Shown: one piece after another, positions 1 to 8,495 of the stretch
How the letters are laid out: each line of letters opens with the position of its first letter
How positions within the stretch are numbered: the stretch's first letter is position 1
NCBI RefSeq assembly: GCF_009857445.1
Contig: NZ_WWCN01000013.1
Coordinates: forward strand, 124,001-188,000
Length of the DNA stretch: 64,000 nucleotides
Source: Duganella flavida
Lineage (GTDB): Bacteria; Pseudomonadota; Gammaproteobacteria; Burkholderiales; Burkholderiaceae_D
Direction: 5' to 3'
Made by a program: the position numbers and the translations under genes
The notes under the pieces: generated by a model
Seen by the model: the letters and a program-made list of their open reading frames with translations, nothing else
Databases searched by the model: none
Told to the model about the DNA's origin: nothing

Positions 1-654
1 TGCAGCAAACATCAGGTCCGTCTGCGCATTGGCCGTGGCCAGCGTCATCAGATGTCCCAACCCTTTTTCCGAACCGATGAATTCACCGACAATGGCGCCG
101 ATCACCGCCAGCGGCATGGCGATCTTCACGCCGTCCACAAAGCTCGGTAGCGCCGACGGCAGCTGCAAGCGCAACAAGGTGTCCCAGCGCGAGGCGCCAA
201 GTGCGCGGAAATGCTCGTCCAGATTCGCCGCGATGCCCGCCATTCCACCCAAGGTCGCAATCACCAACGGGAAGAACGCAAACAGGAAGGTGGATGCCAG
301 CTTGGACGAAAAGCCATAGCCGAACCACACAATCATCAGCGGCGCCAGCGCAATCTTCGGCATGCTTTGCAGCGCTGTGATGAGCGGATAAAGCGTGCGC
401 CGTGCAATCGCGCTGAAGTGAATTGCAACGCCCAGCAGCAAGCCGCCAACCACCGCCAGCGCGAATCCCGCCAGCACTTCCAGCAGCGTGACCCAGCTTT
501 CCGCCAGCAATAGCTCGCGCTCCTGCCAGCCCGCTGCGACTACCTTGCTCAGCGACGGCATCAGGTAACTGCGCACACCGGCCAGCGTCACACCGTACTC
601 CCATACCAGCGCCACTGCGCCCCAGAACAGAATCGTCTCCATGATGCGTTTCAT
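1..654 (-). CDS. ABC transporter permease, partial (SsuC/TauC family)
   Basis: The reading frame is open from an ATG at 654 to the window edge (218 codons, no stop), so the C-terminus is missing. It encodes an inner-membrane permease of the nitrate/sulfonate/taurine type: hydrophobic helices alternate with a cytoplasmic loop around residues 135-175 containing the EAA-like stretch FRALGASRWDTLLRLQLPSA, which contacts the ATPase subunit. It lies 12 bases after the VOC gene and downstream of a matching binding protein, so it is the membrane part of the same importer. The ATP-binding subunit is not visible and probably lies beyond the edge. The substrate cannot be read from the sequence. Confidence 0.88.
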   Translation of the reverse strand, partial: MKRIMETILFWGAVALVWEYGVTLAGVRSYLMPSLSKVVAAGWQERELLLAESWVTLLEVLAGFALAVVGGLLLGVAIHFSAIARRTLYPLITALQSMPKIALAPLMIVWFGYGFSSKLASTFLFAFFPLVIATLGGMAGIAANLDEHFRALGASRWDTLLRLQLPSALPSFVDGVKIAMPLAVIGAIVGEFIGSEKGLGHLMTLATANAQTDLMFAA

Positions 655-666
655 GAAGGCCTCCGT

Positions 667-1209
667 TCAGTGTTTGCCAGACTTTGCGTCGATCACCGCT
701 TGCGGCGGTGCGACCACAAAGTGCTTGAAGCGATACTGGTCGAAGGAGTCGATGTTCCGTTCCCACACCTGCGGGCGGTAGTCGCTGCCCGGCGGGATCT
801 GCGTCATCTCGCAATACACCTCGACGTTGTTTCCATCCGGGTCTTTAAACACCAGGAACAGATTCTCGCCCGGACCATGCTTGCCGATGCCACGCACGAT
901 TTCGATGCCATGTTCCTGCAGCACCTTCACGGTGCGATCGATCTCCGCGCGGTCTTCCACCAGATAGGAGAAGTGCTCCATGCCCGGCCGGCCGTAATGC
1001 GGCAGATCGTTGAAGCCTTCGGCATCCCTGGGGATCTGCGACAGCGCCAGATCGTGGTGGTCTTCGCCAGCACGCAGGAACACCATCTGGTCGGAAATCC
1101 AGTCCGATACCTGCAGGCCCACCACCTCGGTATAGAAGCGCGCCGATTTCTGAATGTCGCGCACCATCAGCACCAGGTGTCCGAGTTTTTTTGGTCGTAG
1201 TTTTTCCAT
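667..1209 (-). CDS. VOC-family (extradiol dioxygenase-like) protein
   Basis: A 180-residue vicinal-oxygen-chelate protein. The N-terminus (KLGHLVLMVRDIQKSARFYT) starts one beta-alpha-beta-beta-beta module, and VFKDPDGNNVEVYCEMT is the typical end of a glyoxalase/dioxygenase module with its metal-ligand Glu. His17 (GHL) and a mid-protein MEHFSYLV segment are candidate metal ligands, as in catechol 2,3-dioxygenase-like enzymes. I chose the ATG at 1209 because GGAG lies six bases before it; an ATG at 1221 is in frame but has a poorer site. It sits between the binding-protein and permease genes of an importer, which suggests action on the imported compound. The exact reaction is unknown. Confidence 0.85.
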   Translation of the reverse strand: MEKLRPKKLGHLVLMVRDIQKSARFYTEVVGLQVSDWISDQMVFLRAGEDHHDLALSQIPRDAEGFNDLPHYGRPGMEHFSYLVEDRAEIDRTVKVLQEHGIEIVRGIGKHGPGENLFLVFKDPDGNNVEVYCEMTQIPPGSDYRPQVWERNIDSFDQYRFKHFVVAPPQAVIDAKSGKH

Positions 1210-1235
1210 GCTTGTCTCCATGTCCGTCTTGTTTT

Positions 1236-2240
1236 TTAGTCGACGAATCGATTGGTATAGATATCGGAAGGTTTGACGCTGGTGGTGACGTTGAAGGCCT
1301 TGTGCACGAAGTCCACCGTCGACTGCATGCGTTCCTCCTGCATCCAGCCCGGCTTCTTGCCGGCGGCTTCCGGCGCCTGCATCAGCACCGTGGTCTCTTC
1401 AATCTGCTGGCGCAGCACCGTGCGGTCGATCAGCTTCTGCTGGGTGGCCACCAGCGCCACCGCTTCCTGCGGATTCTTCGACTGGAACTCATAGCCGCGA
1501 TAGGTGGCCTGCATGAAGCGCCGCACCACTTCCGGCTTCGCCGCAATCAGCTTTTCGCTGGTGACAATGCCATTGCCGTACAAATTGAGATTGAAATCGC
1601 GGTAGCGCAGCACGCCGATCTTCATGTCGTTCTTTTGCGCCATCTTCTCCAGCACCGGCTTGTTGGCGCCTTCCCAGCATTCCGCCAGGTCGATGCTGCC
1701 GTCCAGGAAGGCGGTGTTGATGACGGCGGGATCGAGGCGCAGCAGCTTGACGTAATCGGCCGGCAGCCCGTTGGCCTGCAACCACGCGGGAATCACATTG
1801 TGCAGCGGTGATGCGGCGCCACCACCGATCACCATCCCTTTCAGGTCGGCGATGGTCTTGATCTTGCGGCCTGGTTTGTCGACATAGCACAAGGCTCCCG
1901 GCCAGCGCGTATTGATCGCCCCCACCATCACCGTCTTGCCGCCCTGCGCACGGTTCAGCATTACGCTGATCGGGTCACCGTAGCCGAATTCAAACAAGCC
2001 CTGATCGACTTCGTTGACGGTACGCTGCCCACCGTAGCCGCGCGTGACGCTGACATCCAGTCCCGCCTCGGTGTAATAGCCCTTGGCGATGGCGATCAGC
2101 ACACCGCTGGTACTGCCCTGCGGCAGCCAGGCCAGATTGAAGCGGACCGCGTCCGCCGCCCTTGCCGGCTGCGCCGCCAGCATGGCCAGTGCCAGCGACG
2201 TCGTCACCGCACGCCGTATGAACCGGTGCGCGCGCTTCAT
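1236..2240 (-). CDS. ABC transporter periplasmic substrate-binding protein (NMT1/THI5-like)
   Basis: A 334-residue protein with a signal peptide (basic start MKRAHRFIRR, hydrophobic core, cleavage near QPARA-AD). The mature part begins RFNLAWLPQGSTSGVLIAIA and continues GYYTEAGLDV, the signature of the SsuA/TauA/NMT1 family that captures sulfonates, pyrimidine precursors or aromatic acids in the periplasm. Its start overlaps the stop of the upstream hydrolase gene by four bases (ATGA), so the two are translationally coupled. The VOC gene follows after 26 bases and the permease further on. Substrate unknown; neighbours point to a ring-cleavage or keto-acid pathway. Confidence 0.9.
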   Translation of the reverse strand: MKRAHRFIRRAVTTSLALAMLAAQPARAADAVRFNLAWLPQGSTSGVLIAIAKGYYTEAGLDVSVTRGYGGQRTVNEVDQGLFEFGYGDPISVMLNRAQGGKTVMVGAINTRWPGALCYVDKPGRKIKTIADLKGMVIGGGAASPLHNVIPAWLQANGLPADYVKLLRLDPAVINTAFLDGSIDLAECWEGANKPVLEKMAQKNDMKIGVLRYRDFNLNLYGNGIVTSEKLIAAKPEVVRRFMQATYRGYEFQSKNPQEAVALVATQQKLIDRTVLRQQIEETTVLMQAPEAAGKKPGWMQEERMQSTVDFVHKAFNVTTSVKPSDIYTNRFVD

Positions 2241-3178
2241 GCTGCCACCACGCGGTTGCGGATGCTGCCGATCTTCTCGATGGAGGCGATCATCTCATCG
2301 CCAGGTTTGAGATAGATCTCTCGGCCCATGCCGACGCCGGCCGGCGTACCGGTGGCCAGCAAGTCGCCCGGCTTCAGCGTCAACATGCCGGACAGGTAGG
2401 CGATCTGCTCGGCGATGTTGAAGATCATCGCATCGGCGGTATCGTTCTGCATCATCTCGCCGTTGACGCTCAGTTTCAGGCGCAGGCTTTGTGGCGCTTC
2501 GATGCAGCTGCGCGGTACCACCCATGGCCCCATCGGGCCGAAAGTGTCGTGGCTTTTGCCACGGAACCAGTCATGCTTGAACGGATAGTCGCTGCGGCGA
2601 TTCAGGTCGCGCGCGGTGACGTCGTTGAACACCGTGTAGCCGGCGATGACATCGTAGGCTTGCTCCACGCTGACATTGCGACAGGTCTTGCCGATGATGA
2701 CGCCCAGCTCCACCTCCCAGTCCAGCTTTTCCGTACTGGCCGGCATGACGACGTCGGTATCGGTGGCGGTGACGCTGGTCTCCGCCTTCATGAAACAGAA
2801 CGGCATGCTCTCGGTACGCGGCGCCAACTCTGTGCCCATCTCGCGTGCGTGTTCATAAAAGTTGGACGCGGCGCCGAAGATGCGACCCGGCGTGTAAGGA
2901 ACGCACAACCGGTAGGACTGCTCCACCAGCGGCGCCACGCGGCCACTGGCCAGCAGCGGTGGCAGCGCGCGCGACATCTGTTCCAGTAACGCGGCGTTGA
3001 CCTCCCAATTCTGCAAAGCGCTGCCCAGATCCGGCGCCAGGCGCGGACCACCTTCGCCCAGCGCACCAGCTTCGATCAACTGCGCCACGTCGTACAGCCG
3101 ATGGTCTTCCGCCACCAATGCCAGCCGCGTGCCGCCCTTGCCTACGGTGTGATCATAACTTGCGATTGCGTGCCACAT
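2237..3178 (-). CDS. Fumarylacetoacetate hydrolase family protein
   Basis: A 313-residue FAH-fold enzyme. The C-terminal two thirds carry the metal-binding landmarks: DWEVELGVIIGK (two acidic ligands), then FNDVTARD, HDWFRGKSHDTFGPMGPW and the closing TLKPGDLLATGTPAGVGMG. Such proteins hydrolyse, hydrate or decarboxylate acylpyruvates and 2-oxo-dienoates in aromatic degradation. The N-terminal 70 residues are a small cap domain. GAGGAG precedes the ATG. It is the first gene of the minus-strand operon running through the binding protein, VOC protein and permease, and it shares a divergent promoter region with the dehydrogenase at 3284. The exact substrate is not determined. Confidence 0.9.
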   Translation of the reverse strand: MWHAIASYDHTVGKGGTRLALVAEDHRLYDVAQLIEAGALGEGGPRLAPDLGSALQNWEVNAALLEQMSRALPPLLASGRVAPLVEQSYRLCVPYTPGRIFGAASNFYEHAREMGTELAPRTESMPFCFMKAETSVTATDTDVVMPASTEKLDWEVELGVIIGKTCRNVSVEQAYDVIAGYTVFNDVTARDLNRRSDYPFKHDWFRGKSHDTFGPMGPWVVPRSCIEAPQSLRLKLSVNGEMMQNDTADAMIFNIAEQIAYLSGMLTLKPGDLLATGTPAGVGMGREIYLKPGDEMIASIEKIGSIRNRVVAA

Positions 3179-3205
3179 GCATCATCTCCTCGTTATTGAA
3201 TTAAG

Positions 3206-3231
3206 GTATACAGTATGTATTATCCGTATAC
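3206..3231. promoter_or_regulatory. Paired GTATAC operator between hydrolase operon and dehydrogenase
   Basis: Two GTATAC palindromes (3206-3211 and 3226-3231) start exactly 20 bases apart in the 105-base divergent intergenic region. The same arrangement recurs at 4725-4750. GTATAC cores are common in operators of FCD-type GntR regulators; the regulator itself is not in this window. Confidence 0.6.
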
Positions 3232-3283
3232 ATAGCAAGATGAATGTGTAAAAATCTTCACATCACATCAAAAGGAGACGTTC

Positions 3284-4192
3284 ATGGAGCTACTGCTCTT
3301 GATAGAAATGGCTGCGCCGTTTGTGGCGGATCTGCAGTCACGCTGGCCGCTGGCTCGGCACACGCCACAGCGCGTCGGCGAGGTTCGCATCGCCATCACC
3401 AATGGCAGCACAGGCCTGAGCGCGCAGCAGATGGATGCGCTGCCTTCCTTGCAGCTGGTGTGCTGCTACGGTGCGGGCTATGAGAATGTGGACCTGCCAG
3501 CGGCACATGCGCGTGGCATCGCCGTCACACACGCGCCGGGAGTGAATAACGCCTCCGTTGCCGATCATGCGATGGCGCTGATGCTATCCAGCGCGCGCGC
3601 CCTGCCACTGCTGGATCGCGCGGTGAAGCAAGGCAAGTGGCTAAGCCACCGCGCCGCGCGGCCAGCGATACATAGCAAGCGCCTCGGCATTGTCGGCATG
3701 GGGAATATAGGCGCGCTGATTGCGCGCCGGGCGGAAGGTTTTGATATGGAGATTGCGTACCACGCGCGCCACGCGCGGCCCGACGCAGCTTATCGCTACG
3801 TGAACAATCTGCCAGAGCTGGCGCGTGACAGCGACTACCTGATCCTCGCCTGCCCCGGCGGCGCAGCCACGCGCCACATGGTGAACAAAGAAGTGCTGGA
3901 GGCCCTTGGTCCACAAGGCTTCCTGATCAACATCGCGCGCGGTAGCGTGGTCGATACGGCCGCGCTAATCGAAGCGCTACTGCAGAAACGCATTGCCGGC
4001 GCGGCCCTCGACGTCATCGAAAATGAGCCGGCCATCCCTGCCGATGCCACACAACTCGATACGCTGATCCTCACGCCCCACATCTCGGGCCGCTCTCCGG
4101 AAGCACAACAGGCGCAGCATGATGCGCTGCTCTACAACATCCGGGCCTGCCTGGAAGGCCGGCCGCTGCGCCATGTGCTAACGCTTAATTGA
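3284..4192 (+). CDS. D-2-hydroxyacid dehydrogenase (NAD(P)-dependent)
   Basis: A 302-residue enzyme that interconverts a 2-oxo acid and a D-2-hydroxy acid in the cytoplasm. The NAD-binding motif LGIVGMGNIGALIARR lies near residues 133-148. The catalytic triad of the family is present: Arg in NIARGSVVD, Glu in ENEPAIP and His in LILTPHISG. AAAGGAG lies upstream of the ATG at 3284. The length is slightly short of the usual 310-330 residues, in keeping with hydroxypyruvate/glyoxylate-reductase-like members. It reads divergently from the hydrolase operon across a GTATAC operator, and its 3' end overlaps the convergent VOC gene by eight bases. A role in reducing the keto acid made by the pathway is inference. 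Confidence 0.9.
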   Translation: MELLLLIEMAAPFVADLQSRWPLARHTPQRVGEVRIAITNGSTGLSAQQMDALPSLQLVCCYGAGYENVDLPAAHARGIAVTHAPGVNNASVADHAMALMLSSARALPLLDRAVKQGKWLSHRAARPAIHSKRLGIVGMGNIGALIARRAEGFDMEIAYHARHARPDAAYRYVNNLPELARDSDYLILACPGGAATRHMVNKEVLEALGPQGFLINIARGSVVDTAALIEALLQKRIAGAALDVIENEPAIPADATQLDTLILTPHISGRSPEAQQAQHDALLYNIRACLEGRPLRHVLTLN

Positions 4193-4664
4193 TGCCGGTA
4201 CGGTCGGCCTTCAGGTCCGGATGGCGCAGCGCCGGACCTGTAGCGCCAGCCGCCTCCACATCCTTCACCGCGCCGCCCCAGCCGTGATCCGTGAGGTCGA
4301 AGATGACGCCATTCGGATCGCGATACTTCACTTCGTAGAAGATATTCCCTTTCACCGGCACCTCGCCCATGTAGTACGTACCACCCGCCGCTTCAGCATC
4401 TTTGCGCGCAGCGGCGATGTCGTCTACCCACATGCCAATGTGATGCAAGCCGACGAAATCCTTGCCGCGATCCTCGCCCGCCGCCTGGTCGCTCTTGTAG
4501 TTCAACAGCGCGATCGACATCACGCCATCGCTCAGATAAACGCCGCGCGCCAACGAGGAATCGGTCTCGCCGACCTTTTTGAAACCGAAAGCCTGAATGT
4601 AAAACTCCGCCGTCTTCCAGGGGTCGGGAACGGACAAAGCGATGTGACGTAGCTTGGTGCTCAT
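4185..4664 (-). CDS. VOC-family (glyoxalase/dioxygenase-fold) protein
   Basis: A 159-residue single-domain VOC protein. It opens with TKLRHIALSVPDPWKTAEFY, contains GLHHIGMWVDDI with a His ligand near the middle, and ends with VKYRDPNGVIFDLTDHGWGG, a typical closing metal-site strand. The ATG at 4664 follows GGAG by a good distance; an ATG at 4676 and longer upstream frames lack a ribosome site. It reads divergently from the porin gene over the second GTATAC pair, so it is probably co-regulated with the catabolic operon. It might be a ring-cleaving dioxygenase, isomerase or lactoylglutathione lyase-like enzyme. Confidence 0.82.
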   Translation of the reverse strand: MSTKLRHIALSVPDPWKTAEFYIQAFGFKKVGETDSSLARGVYLSDGVMSIALLNYKSDQAAGEDRGKDFVGLHHIGMWVDDIAAARKDAEAAGGTYYMGEVPVKGNIFYEVKYRDPNGVIFDLTDHGWGGAVKDVEAAGATGPALRHPDLKADRTGIN

Positions 4665-4724
4665 GGTGCTCTCCATAGTAGTGATAAGACTTGCCCGGCC
4701 ATTGTACGAAGGCCCGAATTTAAT

Positions 4725-4750
4725 GTATACGCTTTTATTTAAATGTATAC
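4725..4750. promoter_or_regulatory. Second paired GTATAC operator, between VOC gene and porin
   Basis: GTATAC at 4725-4730 and 4745-4750, again exactly 20 bases start to start, each preceded by AAT. It lies 54 bases before the porin ATG and 61 bases before the VOC start. The identical spacing to 3206-3231 argues for one regulator controlling both divergent promoters. Confidence 0.6.
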
Positions 4751-4803
4751 ATATAGAGACAGCCGTTTTATGATGCCGAAATAATGACCACCGGAGACCG
4801 ACC

Positions 4804-5877
4804 ATGAAGCGCCATGCATTCCCTCTCACCCTGCTCGCCTTGAGCCTGCCTGCGCTGGCAGCCAGCGATAACGTCAGCATCTACGGCTTCCTCAAGGTCG
4901 ACGCCGAAACCGTGCAGGCCGCAGGCGTGCGCACGCAGCGCGTGTCGAATAATTTATCGGTGCTGGGTTTTCGCGGAACGGAAGATCTGGGCGGCGGCAT
5001 GCAGGCGCTGTTTCAGATCGAAATGCCGGTGGCGGTGGATACCGGCGGTGGCGGCGACTTCACGCGCAACACGGCAGTTGGCGTGCGCGCAGGTTTTGGC
5101 CAGGTGATGCTGGGGATATGGGAGTCGCCTTACCGCTTTGTGTCGGTCTATGCGATCGATCCTTTCACGGCGGGGATCTTTGCATCCAACGCCATCATGG
5201 GCAATGGTTTTACCACGGCGGCGAATGCCATCGCGCCGGCGTCATTCGACCGCCGTCAGAAAAATCTGCTGCAGTATTTCACGCCAGAGTATCAAGGCTG
5301 GAATGCACGCGTTGCGGTCAGCGCGCGCGAGGAAGCCAGCGGCGCCGCCAATCCCGGCATGGCGTCCGGACTAGTCACGTATGAGAATGGGCCGCTGTAC
5401 CTGGCCTATGGCGTTGAACAGCACAAGGACTACTTCGCCGCTGGCACCACGGATATTGGCCACAAGATCGGCGCCGCCTACAGCATCGGCGATACGCGCC
5501 TGCGCGCGGCGTGGGAATACCTGCGCTACGAGCCGACTGCCACCACACATCTGCGCCGCAATGCGATGCAGCTGGCGGCGACGCACACCAACGGACGCCA
5601 TATCCTACGGGCCTCCGTCGCCAAGGCATTCAATGCGCGCGGCAATGCTGCTATCAGCGTTGGCGGCATCGTACGGCCGGGCGCCGATTCGGGCGCGCTG
5701 CAATATGCGGCCGGTTACGGCTACACGCTGTCCAAGCGCAGCGAGTTGTGGGCCGCCTACACGCGCGTGCGCAACGGGCGCAATGCGGCATACAACTTAT
5801 CCGCCAATCCCATCGCGGGACTGTCCGCAGGACAGGATCCCTCGGGCCTTGGAATTGGCGTGCTCCACAAATTCTAA
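4804..5877 (+). CDS. Outer-membrane porin (Burkholderiales general porin family)
   Basis: A 357-residue outer-membrane beta-barrel. The signal peptide MKRHAFPLTLLALSLPALA is followed by SDNVSIYGFLKVDAE, the usual start of the first strand. Typical landmarks are the motif LGFRGTEDLGGGMQALFQIE and the ending GIGVLHKF with a terminal Phe, needed for barrel insertion. It would let small polar or aromatic solutes enter the periplasm for the nearby ABC importer. It reads away from the VOC gene over the GTATAC operator, so its expression is probably tied to the catabolic genes. Confidence 0.93.
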   Translation: MKRHAFPLTLLALSLPALAASDNVSIYGFLKVDAETVQAAGVRTQRVSNNLSVLGFRGTEDLGGGMQALFQIEMPVAVDTGGGGDFTRNTAVGVRAGFGQVMLGIWESPYRFVSVYAIDPFTAGIFASNAIMGNGFTTAANAIAPASFDRRQKNLLQYFTPEYQGWNARVAVSAREEASGAANPGMASGLVTYENGPLYLAYGVEQHKDYFAAGTTDIGHKIGAAYSIGDTRLRAAWEYLRYEPTATTHLRRNAMQLAATHTNGRHILRASVAKAFNARGNAAISVGGIVRPGADSGALQYAAGYGYTLSKRSELWAAYTRVRNGRNAAYNLSANPIAGLSAGQDPSGLGIGVLHKF

Positions 5878-5891
5878 ATTGAAGCTGTGAA

Positions 5892-6107
5892 TTACGACTG
5901 GCGACGGCGGGCGGCAACGCCCAGCAGGCCCAGGCCAACCATCAGCATGCCATAGGTAGCTGGTTCCGGCACGGCGCTGATATTCAGCACGACGCGGGTA
6001 TCGGTAGTGAAGCTCAGGCCGTTCCAGTTCACCGACGCCACATTGCCGCTGATGCCGACATTAGCCGCGCTAAAGCCTACCATGTTGGTGCTGCCGATAA
6101 GATCAAC
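5892..6107 (-). pseudogene. PEP-CTERM protein remnant (C-terminal fragment)
   Basis: The frame encodes about 60-70 residues ending in a complete PEP-CTERM sorting signal: VPEPATYGMLMVGLGLLG, a hydrophobic helix, then ARRRQS. Only the last part of the passenger domain precedes it; a stop codon (TGA, 6108-6110) closes the frame upstream, and there is no signal peptide or clear ribosome site before the internal ATG at 6083. I read it as the tail of a decayed exosortase substrate. A short expressed protein cannot be excluded but could not be exported. Confidence 0.65.
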
Positions 6108-6176
6108 TCAAGTGAAATAAAAACAACTATCAGCCTGCAACTAAAACAACACGCCAATAGTCGTATCCAGCCTTGC

Positions 6177-7568
6177 TTAATTGGCCTGATTCAAGGCCGA
6201 ATGATGGCGGGCGTAGGTGAAATACACCACCAAGCCGATCAGCAGCCACACGGTGAAGGCGATCCACGTCACGGCGCTGAGGAAGATCATCAGCGCGCCG
6301 CAGAACAGGATGGCCAGCACCGGAATCACCGGCACACCAGGGCAGCGGAAGGCACGCGGCAGGTCAGGACGCTGCTTGCGCAGCACGATTACGGCCAGCG
6401 ACACCAGGCAGAACGCCGCCAGCGTGCCGATATTCGCCAGTTCGCCCAGCACCTGCAGCGGCACCAGCGCACCCAGCAGGCCGAACACGATGCCAACCAG
6501 CCAGGTCGCCACGATAGGCGTACCAGCGCCGTTCAACGCCGACAGTTTTTTCGGCAGCAGGCCGTCGCGCGACATGGCGTACAGCACGCGGCTCTGGCCG
6601 AAGGCCATCACCAGGATCACGGTGCTCATGCCGAGGATGGCGCCGAGGTCGACGAAACCGGCGAACCAGTTTTCACCGGCAAATTGCAGCGCCAGCGAGA
6701 CCGGGTGGTCTATGCCTTTGAACTGGGTGAACGGCACAATGCCGGTCATGATGACAGTCACGATCACGTACAGCACGGTGCAAACAGCCAGCGAGCCGAT
6801 GATACCGATCGGCAGGTCGCGTTTCGGATTTTTCACCTCTTCCGCCGCCGTGGTGACGGCATCAAAGCCGATGAAGGCAAAGAACACCAGCGCCGCAGCG
6901 CTCATCACGCCATTCACGCCATACGGCATGAACGGATGCCAGTTAGCCGGCGCCACGTGGCGCACGCCGACGAAAATAAACAGCAGCACTACGCTGATCT
7001 TCACCACCACCATGATGTTGTTGATTCGCGCCGACTCGCGCACGCCCAGCGACAGCATGACGGTCAGCAGCATCATGATCACAAAGGCAGGCAGGTTGAA
7101 GAAGGTCGTCACGCCTGGAATCGCGCCCGGCGCAGCCGACAGTGCGACCGGGATGTGCAAACCAAAGCCGCTCAGCAGCGACTGGAAGTAGCCGGACCAG
7201 CCGACTGACACGGCGGAGGTCACCAAGCCATATTCAAGAATCAAGTCCCAGCCGATCATCCACGCCACCAGTTCGCCGAGGATGGCGTAGCTGTAGGTGT
7301 AAATGCCGCCCGCCACCGGCAGGATGGAGGCGAACTCGGCGTAGCACAGTGCGGCGAAACCGCAGGCAAACGCCGCCACCACAAACGACAATGCCAACGC
7401 CGGGCCGGCGGTGGTTGCGCCACTGCCGGTCAGCACGAAAATGCCGGTGCCGACGATGGCGCCGATGCCCATCAACACCAGATCGACCGGACCCAGCACT
7501 TTTTTCAGGCCGCCAGTGGCGCTGGCCGCGCGCATGGCATCGAAATCCTTGGTTCTAAAAAGACTCAC
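6177..7568 (-). CDS. APC-superfamily amino acid permease
   Basis: A 463-residue inner-membrane transporter with about twelve hydrophobic segments, close in layout to the YfnA/cationic amino acid transporter family. The first helix carries LVLMGIGAIVGTGIFVLTGS, the G-[AS]-[IVG]-G-T-G-I-F motif of APC transporters that forms the substrate-binding kink. I set the start at a GTG at 7568, with GGAGGT seven bases upstream; the frame continues a further 34 codons 5' but without a ribosome site. It is a single gene. The specific amino acid is unknown. Confidence 0.9.
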   Translation of the reverse strand: MSLFRTKDFDAMRAASATGGLKKVLGPVDLVLMGIGAIVGTGIFVLTGSGATTAGPALALSFVVAAFACGFAALCYAEFASILPVAGGIYTYSYAILGELVAWMIGWDLILEYGLVTSAVSVGWSGYFQSLLSGFGLHIPVALSAAPGAIPGVTTFFNLPAFVIMMLLTVMLSLGVRESARINNIMVVVKISVVLLFIFVGVRHVAPANWHPFMPYGVNGVMSAAALVFFAFIGFDAVTTAAEEVKNPKRDLPIGIIGSLAVCTVLYVIVTVIMTGIVPFTQFKGIDHPVSLALQFAGENWFAGFVDLGAILGMSTVILVMAFGQSRVLYAMSRDGLLPKKLSALNGAGTPIVATWLVGIVFGLLGALVPLQVLGELANIGTLAAFCLVSLAVIVLRKQRPDLPRAFRCPGVPVIPVLAILFCGALMIFLSAVTWIAFTVWLLIGLVVYFTYARHHSALNQAN

Positions 7569-7702
7569 TACAGCTACCTCCACTATTGTTTTGAACAGGT
7601 CTTGTGGACCGGTTGTGCCTATGGCTTGTATGGCATTCTTTGAACACCAAAGCGCGGCAGTATGCCACAACTGGGAGGTAAGGGGCTAAGTCGCGGGGCG
7701 CA

Positions 7703-8485
7703 CTACTGCATGAACCAGCCGTGGCTGACCACGATCGACTGCCCGGTCAGGGCATTGCTCGGGAACGCCGCCAAGAACAGCGCCGTCTGCGCCACATCGT
7801 CTACTGTAGTGAATTCGCCGTCGACTGTCTCCTTCAGCATCACGTTCTTGATCACCTCCGCCTCGGTGATGCCCAGCTCCTTGGCCTGCTCCGGTATCTG
7901 CTTTTCCACCAGCGGCGTGCGCACAAAGCCGGGGCAAATGACGTTGGCGCGGACACCATGCGCAGCGCCCTCTTTTGCCACTGTCTTGGCCAGGCCGATC
8001 AAGCCATGCTTGGCGGTGACGTATGGCGCTTTCAGCACCGAGGCTTCTTTTGAATGCACTGAGCCCATATAGATCACACTACCGCCGCGTTTTTGCGCGT
8101 ACATGCGCTTCAGGCAAGCGCGTGTGGTCAGGAAGGCGCCATCCAGGTGGATCGCCAGCATCTTCTTCCAGTTGGCGAATTCGAAGGATTCGATCGGCGC
8201 CACGATCTGGATGCCGGCGTTGGATACCAGGATGTCGATCCCGCCCAGCTTGTCCGCTGCAGCGGCGATGCCAGCCTCAACCTGCTCTTCATTGGTAACG
8301 TCCATCGCCACTGCAATTGCGCGCTGGCCCGATGGATCGAGCTCACGGGCAGCCGCCTGCGCCTGCTCGAGGTTCAGGTCGGCGATGACGACCTTGGCGC
8401 CATTCTGGAAATAGACGGTGGCGATCTGCTTGCCGATACCGCTGGCCGCGCCGGTGACGACAGCAACTTTGTCTTGAATATTCAT
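7703..8485 (-). CDS. 3-hydroxybutyrate dehydrogenase (SDR family)
   Basis: A 260-residue classical short-chain dehydrogenase that oxidises D-3-hydroxybutyrate to acetoacetate with NAD. Seen are the cofactor motif [12 protein letters not shown] (residues about 11-22), the NAG motif in [14 protein letters not shown], the catalytic Ser in [12 protein letters not shown] and the YVTAKHG active-site Tyr-x-x-x-Lys. [20 protein letters not shown] and WFMQ at the C-terminus fit bacterial HBDH proteins. The start is the ATG at 8485. It lies ten bases after a patatin gene, an arrangement common in Burkholderiales, and would act on monomers from polyhydroxybutyrate; a phasin is encoded elsewhere in this window. 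Confidence 0.88.
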   Translation of the reverse strand: MNIQDKVAVVTGAASGIGKQIATVYFQNGAKVVIADLNLEQAQAAARELDPSGQRAIAVAMDVTNEEQVEAGIAAAADKLGGIDILVSNAGIQIVAPIESFEFANWKKMLAIHLDGAFLTTRACLKRMYAQKRGGSVIYMGSVHSKEASVLKAPYVTAKHGLIGLAKTVAKEGAAHGVRANVICPGFVRTPLVEKQIPEQAKELGITEAEVIKNVMLKETVDGEFTTVDDVAQTALFLAAFPSNALTGQSIVVSHGWFMQ

Positions 8486-8495
8486 GATGATCCCT

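Noticed and set aside
83-814. A 243-codon minus-strand frame across the permease and VOC genes
   Set aside because: It is out of frame with both. The true permease frame (ATG 654) runs through the window edge and has the permease loop.
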